DNA from: DATAFO01 sp046728935
GTDB lineage: Bacteria; Actinomycetota; Thermoleophilia; Solirubrobacterales; 70-9
Direction: 5' to 3'
Assembly: GCA_046728935.1 (NCBI GenBank)
Contig: JBKPFS010000059.1
Location: 1-13,505 of the forward strand
Length of the DNA stretch: 13,505 nucleotides
Shown here: positions 6,892 through 13,505 of the stretch, in pieces
Layout of the letters: each line of letters starts with the position of its first letter
How positions within the stretch are numbered: position 1 is the first letter of the stretch
Program-made: the position numbers and the translations under genes
Notes under the pieces: model-generated
The model's database searches: none
Told to the model about the DNA's origin: nothing
What the model saw: only the letters and a program-made list of their open reading frames with translations

Positions 6892-7847
6892 TCGAGGCCC
6901 CGCGTGCGCCCGAGGTGCCCCCGGTCGTCTTCGTCGGAGGCACGGGTCGAAGCGGCACCCACGTGGTCGCCAAGCTGCTGTCGAAGAACTGGCGCTTCGA
7001 GACGATCCCGGTCGAGGTCCGCTTCCATACCGACGCCGACGGGTTCCCCGGCCTGCTCGCCGGCGAGGTCTCGCTCGATCACTTCCTGCGCCGGCTGCGC
7101 GGCTTCTGGTGGAAGGGCTTTCAGACTCGCCGCATGCGCGGCATGCACCGGTTCCTCCCCCGGGAGCGCCTCGACGAGGCCGCCGAGCGGTTCGCCTCCC
7201 GTTTTCCCAAGGCGCCCGAGGACGCCTGCCGAGCGCTGCTCTGGGATCTGCTCTCGGTGCGGCTGGAGAATCGCCCGGCGCGGTCGATCGTCGAGCAGAC
7301 CTGCGACACCGTCGCCCAGGCGCCGACGTTGGTCCGGCTGTTTCCGGAGGCCCGGTTCGTACACGTGGTTCGGGACGGCCGCGACGCCTCGGCGTCGCGA
7401 GTCGACCAGACCCGGGGCCTGGTCCGCCCCCGAACCCGCGTCCAGGGGCTCGAGTGGTGGGAGGAGCGGATCACGCGGATCGAGGCCGGTGCGGTGGCGA
7501 TCCCCCCCGAGCGCCTATTGGTGGTGAGTCTCGACGAGCTGCTCCAGGTGCCTTCTCCCCAGCGCGCGCTGCGGCCCCTGTTTCGGTTCTGCGGCACCAA
7601 GGTGCTGGGCAGCGCCCGCCGCTTCTACGGCCGCCGGATGAGCGACGAGGCGGCCAACGTCGGCCGCTGGCGCCGGGGGCTCAGCGCCCGCCGCGCCGCC
7701 AGGATCGAGGCGCTCTACGCCGAGGCGCTCGAGCGGCTCGAGGCGTCCGGGGCGCGGAGCGCGCCGATCCTGCGGCGGACCTTCGAGCGCTCGCGCGGCG
7801 CCGATCTGCCGCCGGAGCCCTATCTCTACGATCCTGCCCCGCGATGA
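6888..7847 (+). CDS. PAPS-dependent sulfotransferase family protein (tandem copy A)
   Basis: Expected to transfer sulfate from 3'-phosphoadenosine-5'-phosphosulfate to an acceptor, here probably a glycan or glycolipid. The 319-residue product has the 5'-phosphosulfate-binding P-loop GGTGRSGTH at residues 17-25 and the 3'-phosphate-binding motif HVVRDGRDASAS at about 159-170, with Arg162 and the spaced Ser170. No signal peptide or membrane segment is seen, so it is probably cytoplasmic. The GTG start overlaps the previous stop (GTGA), and a weak purine-rich GGGAAGGGCGGG lies upstream. Its stop overlaps the next start (ATGA). The following gene is a clear paralog with shared segments VFVGGTGRSGTH, LRRLRGFWW/LRKLRGYWW and a similar C-terminus ending in PILRRTFER/PALRRSFER. 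The acceptor is unknown. Confidence 0.85.
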   Translation: MIEAPRAPEVPPVVFVGGTGRSGTHVVAKLLSKNWRFETIPVEVRFHTDADGFPGLLAGEVSLDHFLRRLRGFWWKGFQTRRMRGMHRFLPRERLDEAAERFASRFPKAPEDACRALLWDLLSVRLENRPARSIVEQTCDTVAQAPTLVRLFPEARFVHVVRDGRDASASRVDQTRGLVRPRTRVQGLEWWEERITRIEAGAVAIPPERLLVVSLDELLQVPSPQRALRPLFRFCGTKVLGSARRFYGRRMSDEAANVGRWRRGLSARRAARIEALYAEALERLEASGARSAPILRRTFERSRGADLPPEPYLYDPAPR

Positions 7848-8800
7848 GCCGCCAGCCCGCTGATCTGGTGTTCGTCGGCGGCACCGGCCGCAGCGGCACC
7901 CACATCCTCTCCTACCTCCTCGACCGCCATTCGCGCTTCCACGGCGTGCCGATCGAGTGCCGCTTTCACTGCAACCCGAAGGGCCTCGCCGATCTCGTCA
8001 CCGGCAAGACGACCGCGGAGCAGTTCCTGCGCAAGCTGCGTGGTTACTGGTGGCATCGCGTGAGGGTCGGCGATCGCGCCTACGTCCGCGCGCGCTGGCG
8101 GGCGCTCGGGCGGGGGCGGGTCCGCGGGCTGCACACGATCGTTCCCGCCGGCCGCTTCTCCGAGGCGGTCGCGGCGTTCGAGGCGAACTGCTCACGCGAC
8201 GTGGTCGGGGCGTCCAGGAGCCTCTTCTACGACCTCCTGCAGCCGCTCGCCGACGAGACTGGGAAACCGGTCCTTGTGGAGATGAGCTGCTTCACGATCG
8301 CCGCCGCGCCGGGGCTGGCGAGGATCTTTCCCGAGGCCCGCTTCGTGCACTCGGTTCGCGACGGTCGCGACTCAGGCACCTCGAAGGTCGGACTGCGCCA
8401 GAAGCCGCACCACCCGACCGACGTCCGCTCCGGGATCGAGTTCTGGGCCGACCGCCTGCGCATGGCGGAGGAGGGCGTGCGCGGGCTGTCCCCCGACGCC
8501 CGCGCCCGGCTTCACGTCACCAGCCTCGACGATCTCGTGTGGGGCGACCGCGAGCGGACCTACGCGGAGCTGCTCGACTTCCTCGGCGTCGACGACGAGC
8601 AGCCGGTGCGCGAGTTCTTCGAGCTCAAGATGAGCGCCGACGCCGCCCACCGCGAGCGCTGGCGAGAGGGCCTCGACGCCGGCGAGCAGCAGGCGATCAC
8701 GGCGGCGTACGAGCGCACGCTCGAGCGCCTGGAGGCGAAGGGTTATCACTGCGCGCCGGCACTGCGCCGCTCCTTCGAGCGCACGCTGGCGGCTCGATGA
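7844..8800 (+). CDS. PAPS-dependent sulfotransferase family protein (tandem copy B)
   Basis: 318 residues, nearly the same length as the preceding paralog. The P-loop GGTGRSGTH lies at residues 12-20 and the 3'-phosphate motif SVRDGRDSGTSK at about 170-181, with Arg172 and Ser180 at the conserved spacing. The ATG at 7844 is chosen because it overlaps the upstream stop as ATGA and puts the P-loop near the N-terminus as in the paralog; the frame stays open upstream as far as 7109, but that reading is antiphase to the first sulfotransferase and has no family features. It differs from copy A in the central region (an insert containing VRARWRALGRGRVRG and FEANCSRDVVGASRS), which may mean a different acceptor. 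Its own stop overlaps the next start (ATGA), so three genes are chained by 4-bp overlaps. Confidence 0.86.
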   Translation: MSRQPADLVFVGGTGRSGTHILSYLLDRHSRFHGVPIECRFHCNPKGLADLVTGKTTAEQFLRKLRGYWWHRVRVGDRAYVRARWRALGRGRVRGLHTIVPAGRFSEAVAAFEANCSRDVVGASRSLFYDLLQPLADETGKPVLVEMSCFTIAAAPGLARIFPEARFVHSVRDGRDSGTSKVGLRQKPHHPTDVRSGIEFWADRLRMAEEGVRGLSPDARARLHVTSLDDLVWGDRERTYAELLDFLGVDDEQPVREFFELKMSADAAHRERWREGLDAGEQQAITAAYERTLERLEAKGYHCAPALRRSFERTLAAR

Positions 8801-10332
8801 GCGACCGCATCGTCTTCGTCAGCTCGAACGGCACCGGGCTCGGCCATCTGACCCGCTCTCTCGCGATCGCCCGCAGGCTCGAACCCTCGCTCGAGCCGCT
8901 CTTCATCACCCTCTCAGCTGCGGCCCCGGTGGTCCGCGAGATGGGCTTCCCGGTCGAGTACATCGCCTCGTACGGCACCCCCGGGGCGGGAAACGACTGG
9001 CGCTGGTCGCGGCGGCTGCGCGCCCGGCTTCGCGACGCGCTCGCCGAGGCGGAGCCTGCCGCGATCGTCTTCGACGGAACCCACCCCTACGAGGCCGTGC
9101 TGGGCGCGCTTCGCACGGCGGCCGGCGCCGCGACGGTGTGGTGCAGGCGACCGCTGTGGAAGGCCGGCGTCGACCGCGCGCCCCTCGCTCGCTCGGGCGC
9201 CTTCGATGCGATCCTCGAGCCGGGCGAGCTCGCCGCCGACGAGGACCGCGGACCAACTGTGGCTCGCCGCGGCGAGGCGCACGCCGTGGCGCCCATCGTC
9301 CTGCTCGACCGAGGCGAGCTGCTCTCGCGGGCCAAGGCCGAGCAGGAGCTCGGACTCGCCCCCGGCCGCACCAACGTGCTCGTCGCCCTGGGCCAGGGCG
9401 CCGAGGTGCGGGCGGCGACCGCGCGCTCGCTCGATCACCTGGCGGCGAGGGGCGACGTGCAGGTTGCCGCGCTGTCCTCGGCGCTCGCCGGACTCGACTC
9501 GGTCCCCGACGGGGTGATCCAGCTCGAGGCGACCTACCCGATGAGCCGCTACTACACCGCCTTCGACGCGGCGATCGCGGCCGCCGGCTACAACGTCTTT
9601 CACGAGCTGATCCACCTCGGCGTGCCGTCCCTGTTCGTGCCGATGCACAGGGAGACCGACGACCAGCCCGCCCGCGCCCGCTTCGCCGCCGCCCGGGAGG
9701 CAGCCCTCGCCGTCGACAGCCCCTCCGATCCGCGGGTCACCGAACAGCTCGACGAGCTGCTCCAGGCGGCCGTGCGCGCGGATCTTCGCGAGGGGATGGA
9801 GCGACTGCGCTTCTCGAACGGCGCGGCCGAGGCTGCGCGGTGGCTCGCCGACCTCGCGTCCACGGTCGAAACCGAGGTTGCTGGTGATATGCACGGGTTT
9901 CCTCGGTCTCGGCGGGATTTCACACGCAGATGGGGGCAGTTCATCCGCTACGCGCCCAGAACCGCGGTCCGTCTCGGGCACCAAACGCTCACCCAGCCCC
10001 GACCACGAACGTTGGTGTTGGCGGTAGGGCTGGAGGGAGAGGAGCTCGAGCCGGCCGTCGCCGAGGCGCTCAAGCAGACGCCCGACCCGCCGCCGAGCGT
10101 CCTCGTGGTCACGGACGCGATCGCCGACCTCGGCCGCCTGCGGGCGCTCGGGGTCGGCGTCGAGCACGTTCCCGCGCGCGGGTCGCGCCAGGCCGAGCTC
10201 GCGGGCGGGGACTACGACGACTTCCTGCGGGGGCGCCTGGGCTCGATCCTCGCCGAGCGCCCACGCCCGCGGCGCGTGCTCGTCGCGGCCGGTGGCCGGG
10301 AGCCGCCGCCCGGCTCCCTCGGTGCCTCCTAG
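8797..10332 (+). CDS. MurG-like GT-B glycosyltransferase with additional C-terminal domain
   Basis: 511 residues. The N-terminal glycine-rich loop SSNGTGLGHLTRSLAIARRL (Gly12, Gly14, Gly16, His17) is the pattern of UDP-sugar glycosyltransferases of the GT-B fold that act on acceptors such as lipid-linked sugars. The donor-binding half carries IAAAGYNVFHELIHLGVPSL (about 260-279), with Glu270 where MurG has its ribose-contacting glutamate, and DDQPARA with Gln290. The enzyme would act on the cytoplasmic face. The GT-B body ends near residue 365; about 145 more residues follow: a basic linker (SRRDFTRRWGQFIRYAPR) and a second alpha/beta-looking domain (TLVLAVGLEGEELEPAVAEA, SVLVVTDAIADLGRLRALGV). 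That extension is not typical of MurG. The ATG at 8797 overlaps the previous stop. The donor sugar cannot be read from the sequence. Confidence 0.78.
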   Translation: MSDRIVFVSSNGTGLGHLTRSLAIARRLEPSLEPLFITLSAAAPVVREMGFPVEYIASYGTPGAGNDWRWSRRLRARLRDALAEAEPAAIVFDGTHPYEAVLGALRTAAGAATVWCRRPLWKAGVDRAPLARSGAFDAILEPGELAADEDRGPTVARRGEAHAVAPIVLLDRGELLSRAKAEQELGLAPGRTNVLVALGQGAEVRAATARSLDHLAARGDVQVAALSSALAGLDSVPDGVIQLEATYPMSRYYTAFDAAIAAAGYNVFHELIHLGVPSLFVPMHRETDDQPARARFAAAREAALAVDSPSDPRVTEQLDELLQAAVRADLREGMERLRFSNGAAEAARWLADLASTVETEVAGDMHGFPRSRRDFTRRWGQFIRYAPRTAVRLGHQTLTQPRPRTLVLAVGLEGEELEPAVAEALKQTPDPPPSVLVVTDAIADLGRLRALGVGVEHVPARGSRQAELAGGDYDDFLRGRLGSILAERPRPRRVLVAAGGREPPPGSLGAS

Positions 10333-10350
10333 TACCCTGAGTCCTCTCCG

Positions 10351-11268
10351 ATGGAGGCCTCCGCACCCGCGAAACCGCTTGATCAGGCGGCACCGCAGGA
10401 CGGCGGGCGAGCCCTGGCCCGTCCCAGCCGCGGCGCGCTGCCGAACCTGATCATCATCGGCGCCCAGAAGTGCGGCACCAGCGTGCTGCACTACTACCTG
10501 AGCCTTCATCCCGAGATCTCGATGTCGAAGCCGAAGGAGCTCAACTTCTTCATCGAGGAGCGAAACTGGTCGCGCGGGATCGACTGGTACGCCGGCCACT
10601 TCGATCCCGCCGCGCGGGTGCGCGGCGAGGCCTCGCCGAACTACACGGCGTACCCGCAGCACAAGGACGTCCCCGAGCGCATGCACTCGGTGGTCCCCGA
10701 CGCCAAGCTCATCTACTTCCTGCGCGATCCGCTGGCGCGAATCGGCGCCCACTGGGTCCACAACTACGCCAAGCGGCGCGAGAAGGGGACCCTCGGGGAG
10801 ACGCTGGTCCACCCGCAGACCTCGTACGTGATCCGCTCCAAGTACGCGATGCAGCTCGAGCGCTACCTCGCCCTGTATCCCAAGGAGCAGATCCTCGTCA
10901 TGCAGCAGTCGGAGCTCCGCTACGACCGCGCCGCGACGCTGCGCGGCGTCTTCGAGTTCCTCGGCGTCGACCCCGGGTTCACCCATCCGCGCTTCGAGCA
11001 GGAGCGCCACCAGACGTCCGGCAAGACGCGGGCGACCCGGCTGGCGATGCGGCTGGAGAGGATCGGCCGCTCGCGCCGGGGACGCCTCTTCCCCTCGAAC
11101 TTCTGGCTCGTGCTCGACGATCGGTTGCCGCTTCGCCGGACGATCAAGGCGCCCGACGTCGCGGCCGCCCTTCCCCGCGAGACCCTTCGCGAGCTGCGCG
11201 AGGACGCCGAGCGCCTGCGTGAGCTGACCGGGCGCACCTTCGACAACTGGACGATCTGGCAAACGTGA
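10351..11268 (+). CDS. Sulfotransferase, heparan-sulfate-sulfotransferase-like subfamily
   Basis: 305 residues, from a different branch than the tandem pair. After a disordered 30-residue lead, the P-loop IIIGAQKCGTSVLHYYLSLH (Lys40 of the QKCGT core) is followed by KPKELNFF (Glu63, where glycan sulfotransferases of the 3-OST/NDST type carry the catalytic glutamate), GEASPNYTAYP, and the 3'-phosphate motif LIYFLRDPLARIGAHW at 120-135. In that motif the usual serine eight residues after Arg125 is Ala133, while His134 and an aromatic follow as normal. The C-terminal part carries FEFLGVDPGF, also typical of the family. It starts 18 bp after the GT-B gene, with no clear ribosome binding site, and overlaps the flippase start (GTGA). 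A carbohydrate acceptor is likely, and it may be less dependent on the missing serine or have altered PAPS affinity. Confidence 0.87.
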   Translation: MEASAPAKPLDQAAPQDGGRALARPSRGALPNLIIIGAQKCGTSVLHYYLSLHPEISMSKPKELNFFIEERNWSRGIDWYAGHFDPAARVRGEASPNYTAYPQHKDVPERMHSVVPDAKLIYFLRDPLARIGAHWVHNYAKRREKGTLGETLVHPQTSYVIRSKYAMQLERYLALYPKEQILVMQQSELRYDRAATLRGVFEFLGVDPGFTHPRFEQERHQTSGKTRATRLAMRLERIGRSRRGRLFPSNFWLVLDDRLPLRRTIKAPDVAAALPRETLRELREDAERLRELTGRTFDNWTIWQT

Positions 11269-13244
11269 GCAACCGGGCGGACGAGCATCCCGGGGGCGCG
11301 GGAGCCGCCCTCGGCATTCGCCTCCTGCGCTTCTCGGGCGTCCAGGGCTCCTCGCTCCTGATCGGAAACCTGATGCAGATGGCGTCGGTGCTCGTCGTCG
11401 CCGCCTACCTCGGCCCCGACGACATGGGCCGTTTCGCCCTGCTCCAGTTCCTCGCCTCGCTCACGACCCAGGTCCTCTCGCTGCCCTCGAAGCCGGGCAC
11501 GATCATGCGCACCTTCGGCGGCGGCGACGACGAGGCCGACGACGACGAGGAGGACGCGGACGTCTCGGCCGACCCCCGGCGAACCCTGGGCACGGGCATC
11601 TTGTGGACGTTCATCCTCGCCCTGTTGGGGCTGGTAGTGCTCGTCGTGTTCCGACGCCCCGTCGCCGATGTGCTGCTCGGCTCGGCGGAGAACGAGGACC
11701 TCGTGTTCTGGGCCGCGCTCCTGGCCGCGGCCTCGCTCGTGTTCAAGCTCGGCGCGATCATGCTGTGGCTGGAGCGGCGCCCGACCCTCTTCCTCGCCTG
11801 CGACGTCGGCCGCTCGGCGTTCTCAGTCGCCCTCGTCTGGGCGCTGCTCGCTTCGGGGTCTGGCCTCGACGGGGCGATCATCGGCACCGCCGGCGGCACC
11901 GCGCTCGCCGCAACCCTCGCCCTGTTCTTCCTTCGCGGCAGCTACGAGCGCTGCTTCGATCTCGGCGAGCTCAAGCACATCATCCTCAAGGGCAAGACGC
12001 GGGCTCCGATCGTGATCTCGTTCTGGGCGATCCAGAACGCCGACTCGTTCCTGCTCTCGCGCTTCGTCGACCACTCGCAGGTGGGCATCTACAGGCTCGC
12101 CTCGCAGTTCGGCTTCGTCGTCTCGTTCTTCCCCCAGGGCTTCCGGCTGGCGATGCGCCCGCTGCGCAAGAGCGCGGCCTTCCAGGCCGTCCGGGACCAG
12201 TACGGCCGGGCGATCGCCAACGGCCAGATCCTCGGCTACTTCACGTTGGTGTCGATCTTCGCCGTGCTGGCGATGATCCTGGGCGGCGACGTGCTCGTCG
12301 ACGCCGCGCCGCCCTCGTACGCCGCCGCCGCGAGCGTGATCCCGCTCGTCGCCGCGGCCTGGGTGATGCCCGCGGCGTACCGGACGGTGAACCAGACCTC
12401 GAGCGTCAACAACCAGCGGCGAGTCTTCGTCCTCGGGGCGGTCGGCGGCGCCCTCCTCTACGCCGCGACGATCATCGTGCTGGCGCCGGCGATCGGGATC
12501 TACGCGCCACCGATCGGAATGCTCGTCGGGCTCGGGGTCCCCACGGGCTACGTCTTCGTCCGCGGGCAGCTGGGCGACAAGCGGATCGAGTTCCCCTACC
12601 GGGAGGTCGGGGGCGCGCTCGTTCTCGCGGCGCTCGTCGCCGGGGCCTTCGAGTTGCTGCCCGACCTCTCCCAGTGGGCGGAGCTCGGCGTGGCGGGAGG
12701 CTTCCTCGCCCTCTATCTGGCGCTTCTGGTGGTCTTCCGCATCGTGCCCGAAAAGCACTGGCGACCCCTGATGCACATGGTCCGTTCGGTCGCCCGGGGG
12801 ACCCCGATGCGCCTCAAGCCGCGCGCCGGCCTGCGCCTCCTCGACCCCGCCGAGCGCGCGGCGCTGCGCGTAGCCGTGATCCGCGGGCTCCCGGCGGAGC
12901 GCCTCGCTCCCGACGGAGACGAGCGGGGCGGGGAGGGGGAGGCGCTCATGGCCAGCCTGCGCCGGGTCGGCGAGCGAGCCGGCGCGCCCGTAGGCGAGCC
13001 GAGCGAGCACGAACGCGAGCTCTCCGTGTTCCTGTTCGAGGACGCGCCCGCGGCGGTTCGCGATCAGACCATGGACCGCCTGCTCGAGGCGGGCGCGAGC
13101 GCCAACGAGCTCCGGGTGCTCGAGGAACTGGTGACGAAGCTCGCCCGCGTCCCCGACGACGCCTGGGAGGGCCGTCCGGGGCAGCGCCGGCGCATCCCGC
13201 GGCCGGTCTCGCGCCGGCGGCGGGCGAAGAGCCTGCCCGGATAA
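11265..13244 (+). CDS. Wzx/MATE-like polysaccharide flippase with long C-terminal cytoplasmic extension
   Basis: 659 residues. Residues ~20-490 hold about 12-14 hydrophobic segments in the pattern of polysaccharide-export flippases (first helix region RLLRFSGVQGSSLLIGNLMQ, then VVAAYLGPDDMGRFALLQFL; later YRLASQFGFVVSFFPQGF), so it probably moves a lipid-linked glycan across the membrane. Two parts are not typical. Residues 88-99 are a run of ten acidic residues in twelve in the loop after the second helix pair. From about 505 a ~155-residue soluble tail follows the last helix, with LLDPAERAALRVAVIRGLPA, an acidic helical middle (HERELSVFLFEDAP) and a basic end (RRRIPRPVSRRRR). The tail matches no family I know. 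The GTG start overlaps the previous stop; this is the last gene of the co-directional series. Confidence 0.8.
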   Translation: MSNRADEHPGGAGAALGIRLLRFSGVQGSSLLIGNLMQMASVLVVAAYLGPDDMGRFALLQFLASLTTQVLSLPSKPGTIMRTFGGGDDEADDDEEDADVSADPRRTLGTGILWTFILALLGLVVLVVFRRPVADVLLGSAENEDLVFWAALLAAASLVFKLGAIMLWLERRPTLFLACDVGRSAFSVALVWALLASGSGLDGAIIGTAGGTALAATLALFFLRGSYERCFDLGELKHIILKGKTRAPIVISFWAIQNADSFLLSRFVDHSQVGIYRLASQFGFVVSFFPQGFRLAMRPLRKSAAFQAVRDQYGRAIANGQILGYFTLVSIFAVLAMILGGDVLVDAAPPSYAAAASVIPLVAAAWVMPAAYRTVNQTSSVNNQRRVFVLGAVGGALLYAATIIVLAPAIGIYAPPIGMLVGLGVPTGYVFVRGQLGDKRIEFPYREVGGALVLAALVAGAFELLPDLSQWAELGVAGGFLALYLALLVVFRIVPEKHWRPLMHMVRSVARGTPMRLKPRAGLRLLDPAERAALRVAVIRGLPAERLAPDGDERGGEGEALMASLRRVGERAGAPVGEPSEHERELSVFLFEDAPAAVRDQTMDRLLEAGASANELRVLEELVTKLARVPDDAWEGRPGQRRRIPRPVSRRRRAKSLPG

Positions 13245-13256
13245 GGTCGCCGCGAC

Positions 13257-13315
13257 CGGCGGCTCTGACGCCCCGTAGCCCGGCCCGCTATCGATGCGCC
13301 GGGTAAGAGCCGCCG
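13257..13315. terminator. Candidate bidirectional terminator between convergent genes
   Basis: A perfect 10-bp inverted repeat (CGGCGGCTCT at 13257-13266 with AGAGCCGCCG at 13306-13315) encloses a smaller 5-bp one (13279-13283 with 13299-13303). A separate small hairpin, GGTCG-CCG-CGACC, lies at 13245-13257 right after the flippase stop. The position, between the + strand series and a minus-strand gene ending at 13321, suits a shared terminator. There is no real T-run on either side, so it may act with Rho or only as an RNA-end structure. Confidence 0.45.
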
Positions 13316-13320
13316 ATCTT

Positions 13321-13505
13321 CTACTCGGAGCGGCGGATCACGATCTGGTCGGGCTCGACCGTGACCTCGACCTGCCGCTTGCCGGCCCAGTGCTCGGCGT
13401 AGACGGGGTCGTCGGCGACCGCCGGGTCGAGCCAGAGGCCGTACCCCTCTTCGTCGCCATGGTCGAAGGTCGCCTGGAGCGGGCCGGCCTGCCCCCGCCC
13501 GCCGC
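13321..13505 (-). CDS. Hypothetical protein, C-terminal fragment (5' end outside window)
   Basis: On the minus strand the frame is open from the window edge to a stop at 13323-13321, giving 60 C-terminal residues. The stretch reads GGRGQAGPLQATFDHGDEEG, then YGLWLDPAVADDPVYAEHWA, then GKRQVEVTVEPDQIVIRRSE. It has coding-like GC bias at third positions, alternates charged and hydrophobic residues in a beta-like pattern near the end, and has no membrane segment. I do not recognise the family. It converges on the flippase gene with 76 bp between the stops. Confidence 0.6.
   Translation of the reverse strand, partial: GGRGQAGPLQATFDHGDEEGYGLWLDPAVADDPVYAEHWAGKRQVEVTVEPDQIVIRRSE

Noticed and set aside
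7109..7843. Upstream extension of the second sulfotransferase by 245 codons
   Set aside because: The extension overlaps the first sulfotransferase in another frame, reads as proline/arginine-rich noise, and the ATG at 7844 gives the same layout as the paralog.
8914..11262. Very long open reading frame on the minus strand opposite the GT-B and sulfotransferase genes (782 codons)
   Set aside because: It is a shadow of high-GC coding on the + strand: composition is arginine/glycine/aspartate-rich without family motifs, while the + strand proteins beneath it have intact domains.
11526..11561. GAC/GAG-rich tract considered as a microsatellite
   Set aside because: Units are mixed GAC, GAG and GCC codons rather than a pure repeat; better described as an acidic coding stretch.

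Overview
The window is very GC-rich, densely coded and almost entirely on the + strand. Gene order (enolase, then an FtsB/DivIC-type septum protein), frequent GTG starts and GC-loaded third positions point to an actinobacterium. The style of the proteins suggests Thermoleophilia (Solirubrobacterales or Gaiellales); that placement is inference, because no rRNA or lineage marker is present.

Layout. 1-339 is the C-terminal end of a probable FAD/NAD(P)-dependent oxidoreductase. 377-1684 is enolase and 1713-2069 an FtsB-like divisome protein. From 2083 to 13244 an unbroken, partly translationally coupled series follows: two large polytopic membrane proteins of GT-C glycosyltransferase type (2083-4419, 4423-6891), two tandem paralogous sulfotransferases (6888-7847, 7844-8800), a MurG-like GT-B glycosyltransferase with an extra C-terminal domain (8797-10332), a third sulfotransferase of a different subfamily (10351-11268) and a Wzx/MATE-like polysaccharide flippase with a long cytoplasmic tail (11265-13244). 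A hairpin region (13245-13320) separates it from a convergent minus-strand gene whose 3' end fills 13321-13505.

Taken together, 2083-13244 looks like a locus for making, sulfating and exporting a surface glycan or glycolipid: GT-C enzymes would work from lipid-linked sugars on the outer face, the GT-B enzyme would build on the cytoplasmic face, three PAPS-type sulfotransferases would decorate, and the flippase would export. The product is unknown, and PAPS synthesis genes are not in the window.

The most unusual signal is a family of three 108-bp palindromic repeats (2381-2488 forward, 2966-3073 inverted, 4670-4777 forward) lying inside the two GT-C genes. Each can fold into a long hairpin of about 27-29 paired positions, each is exactly 36 codons long, each keeps its host frame open (even the inverted copy), and each falls in a loop between membrane helices. 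This resembles in principle the Rickettsia palindromic elements that insert in frame into genes, but the sequence is different and I do not recognise the family.
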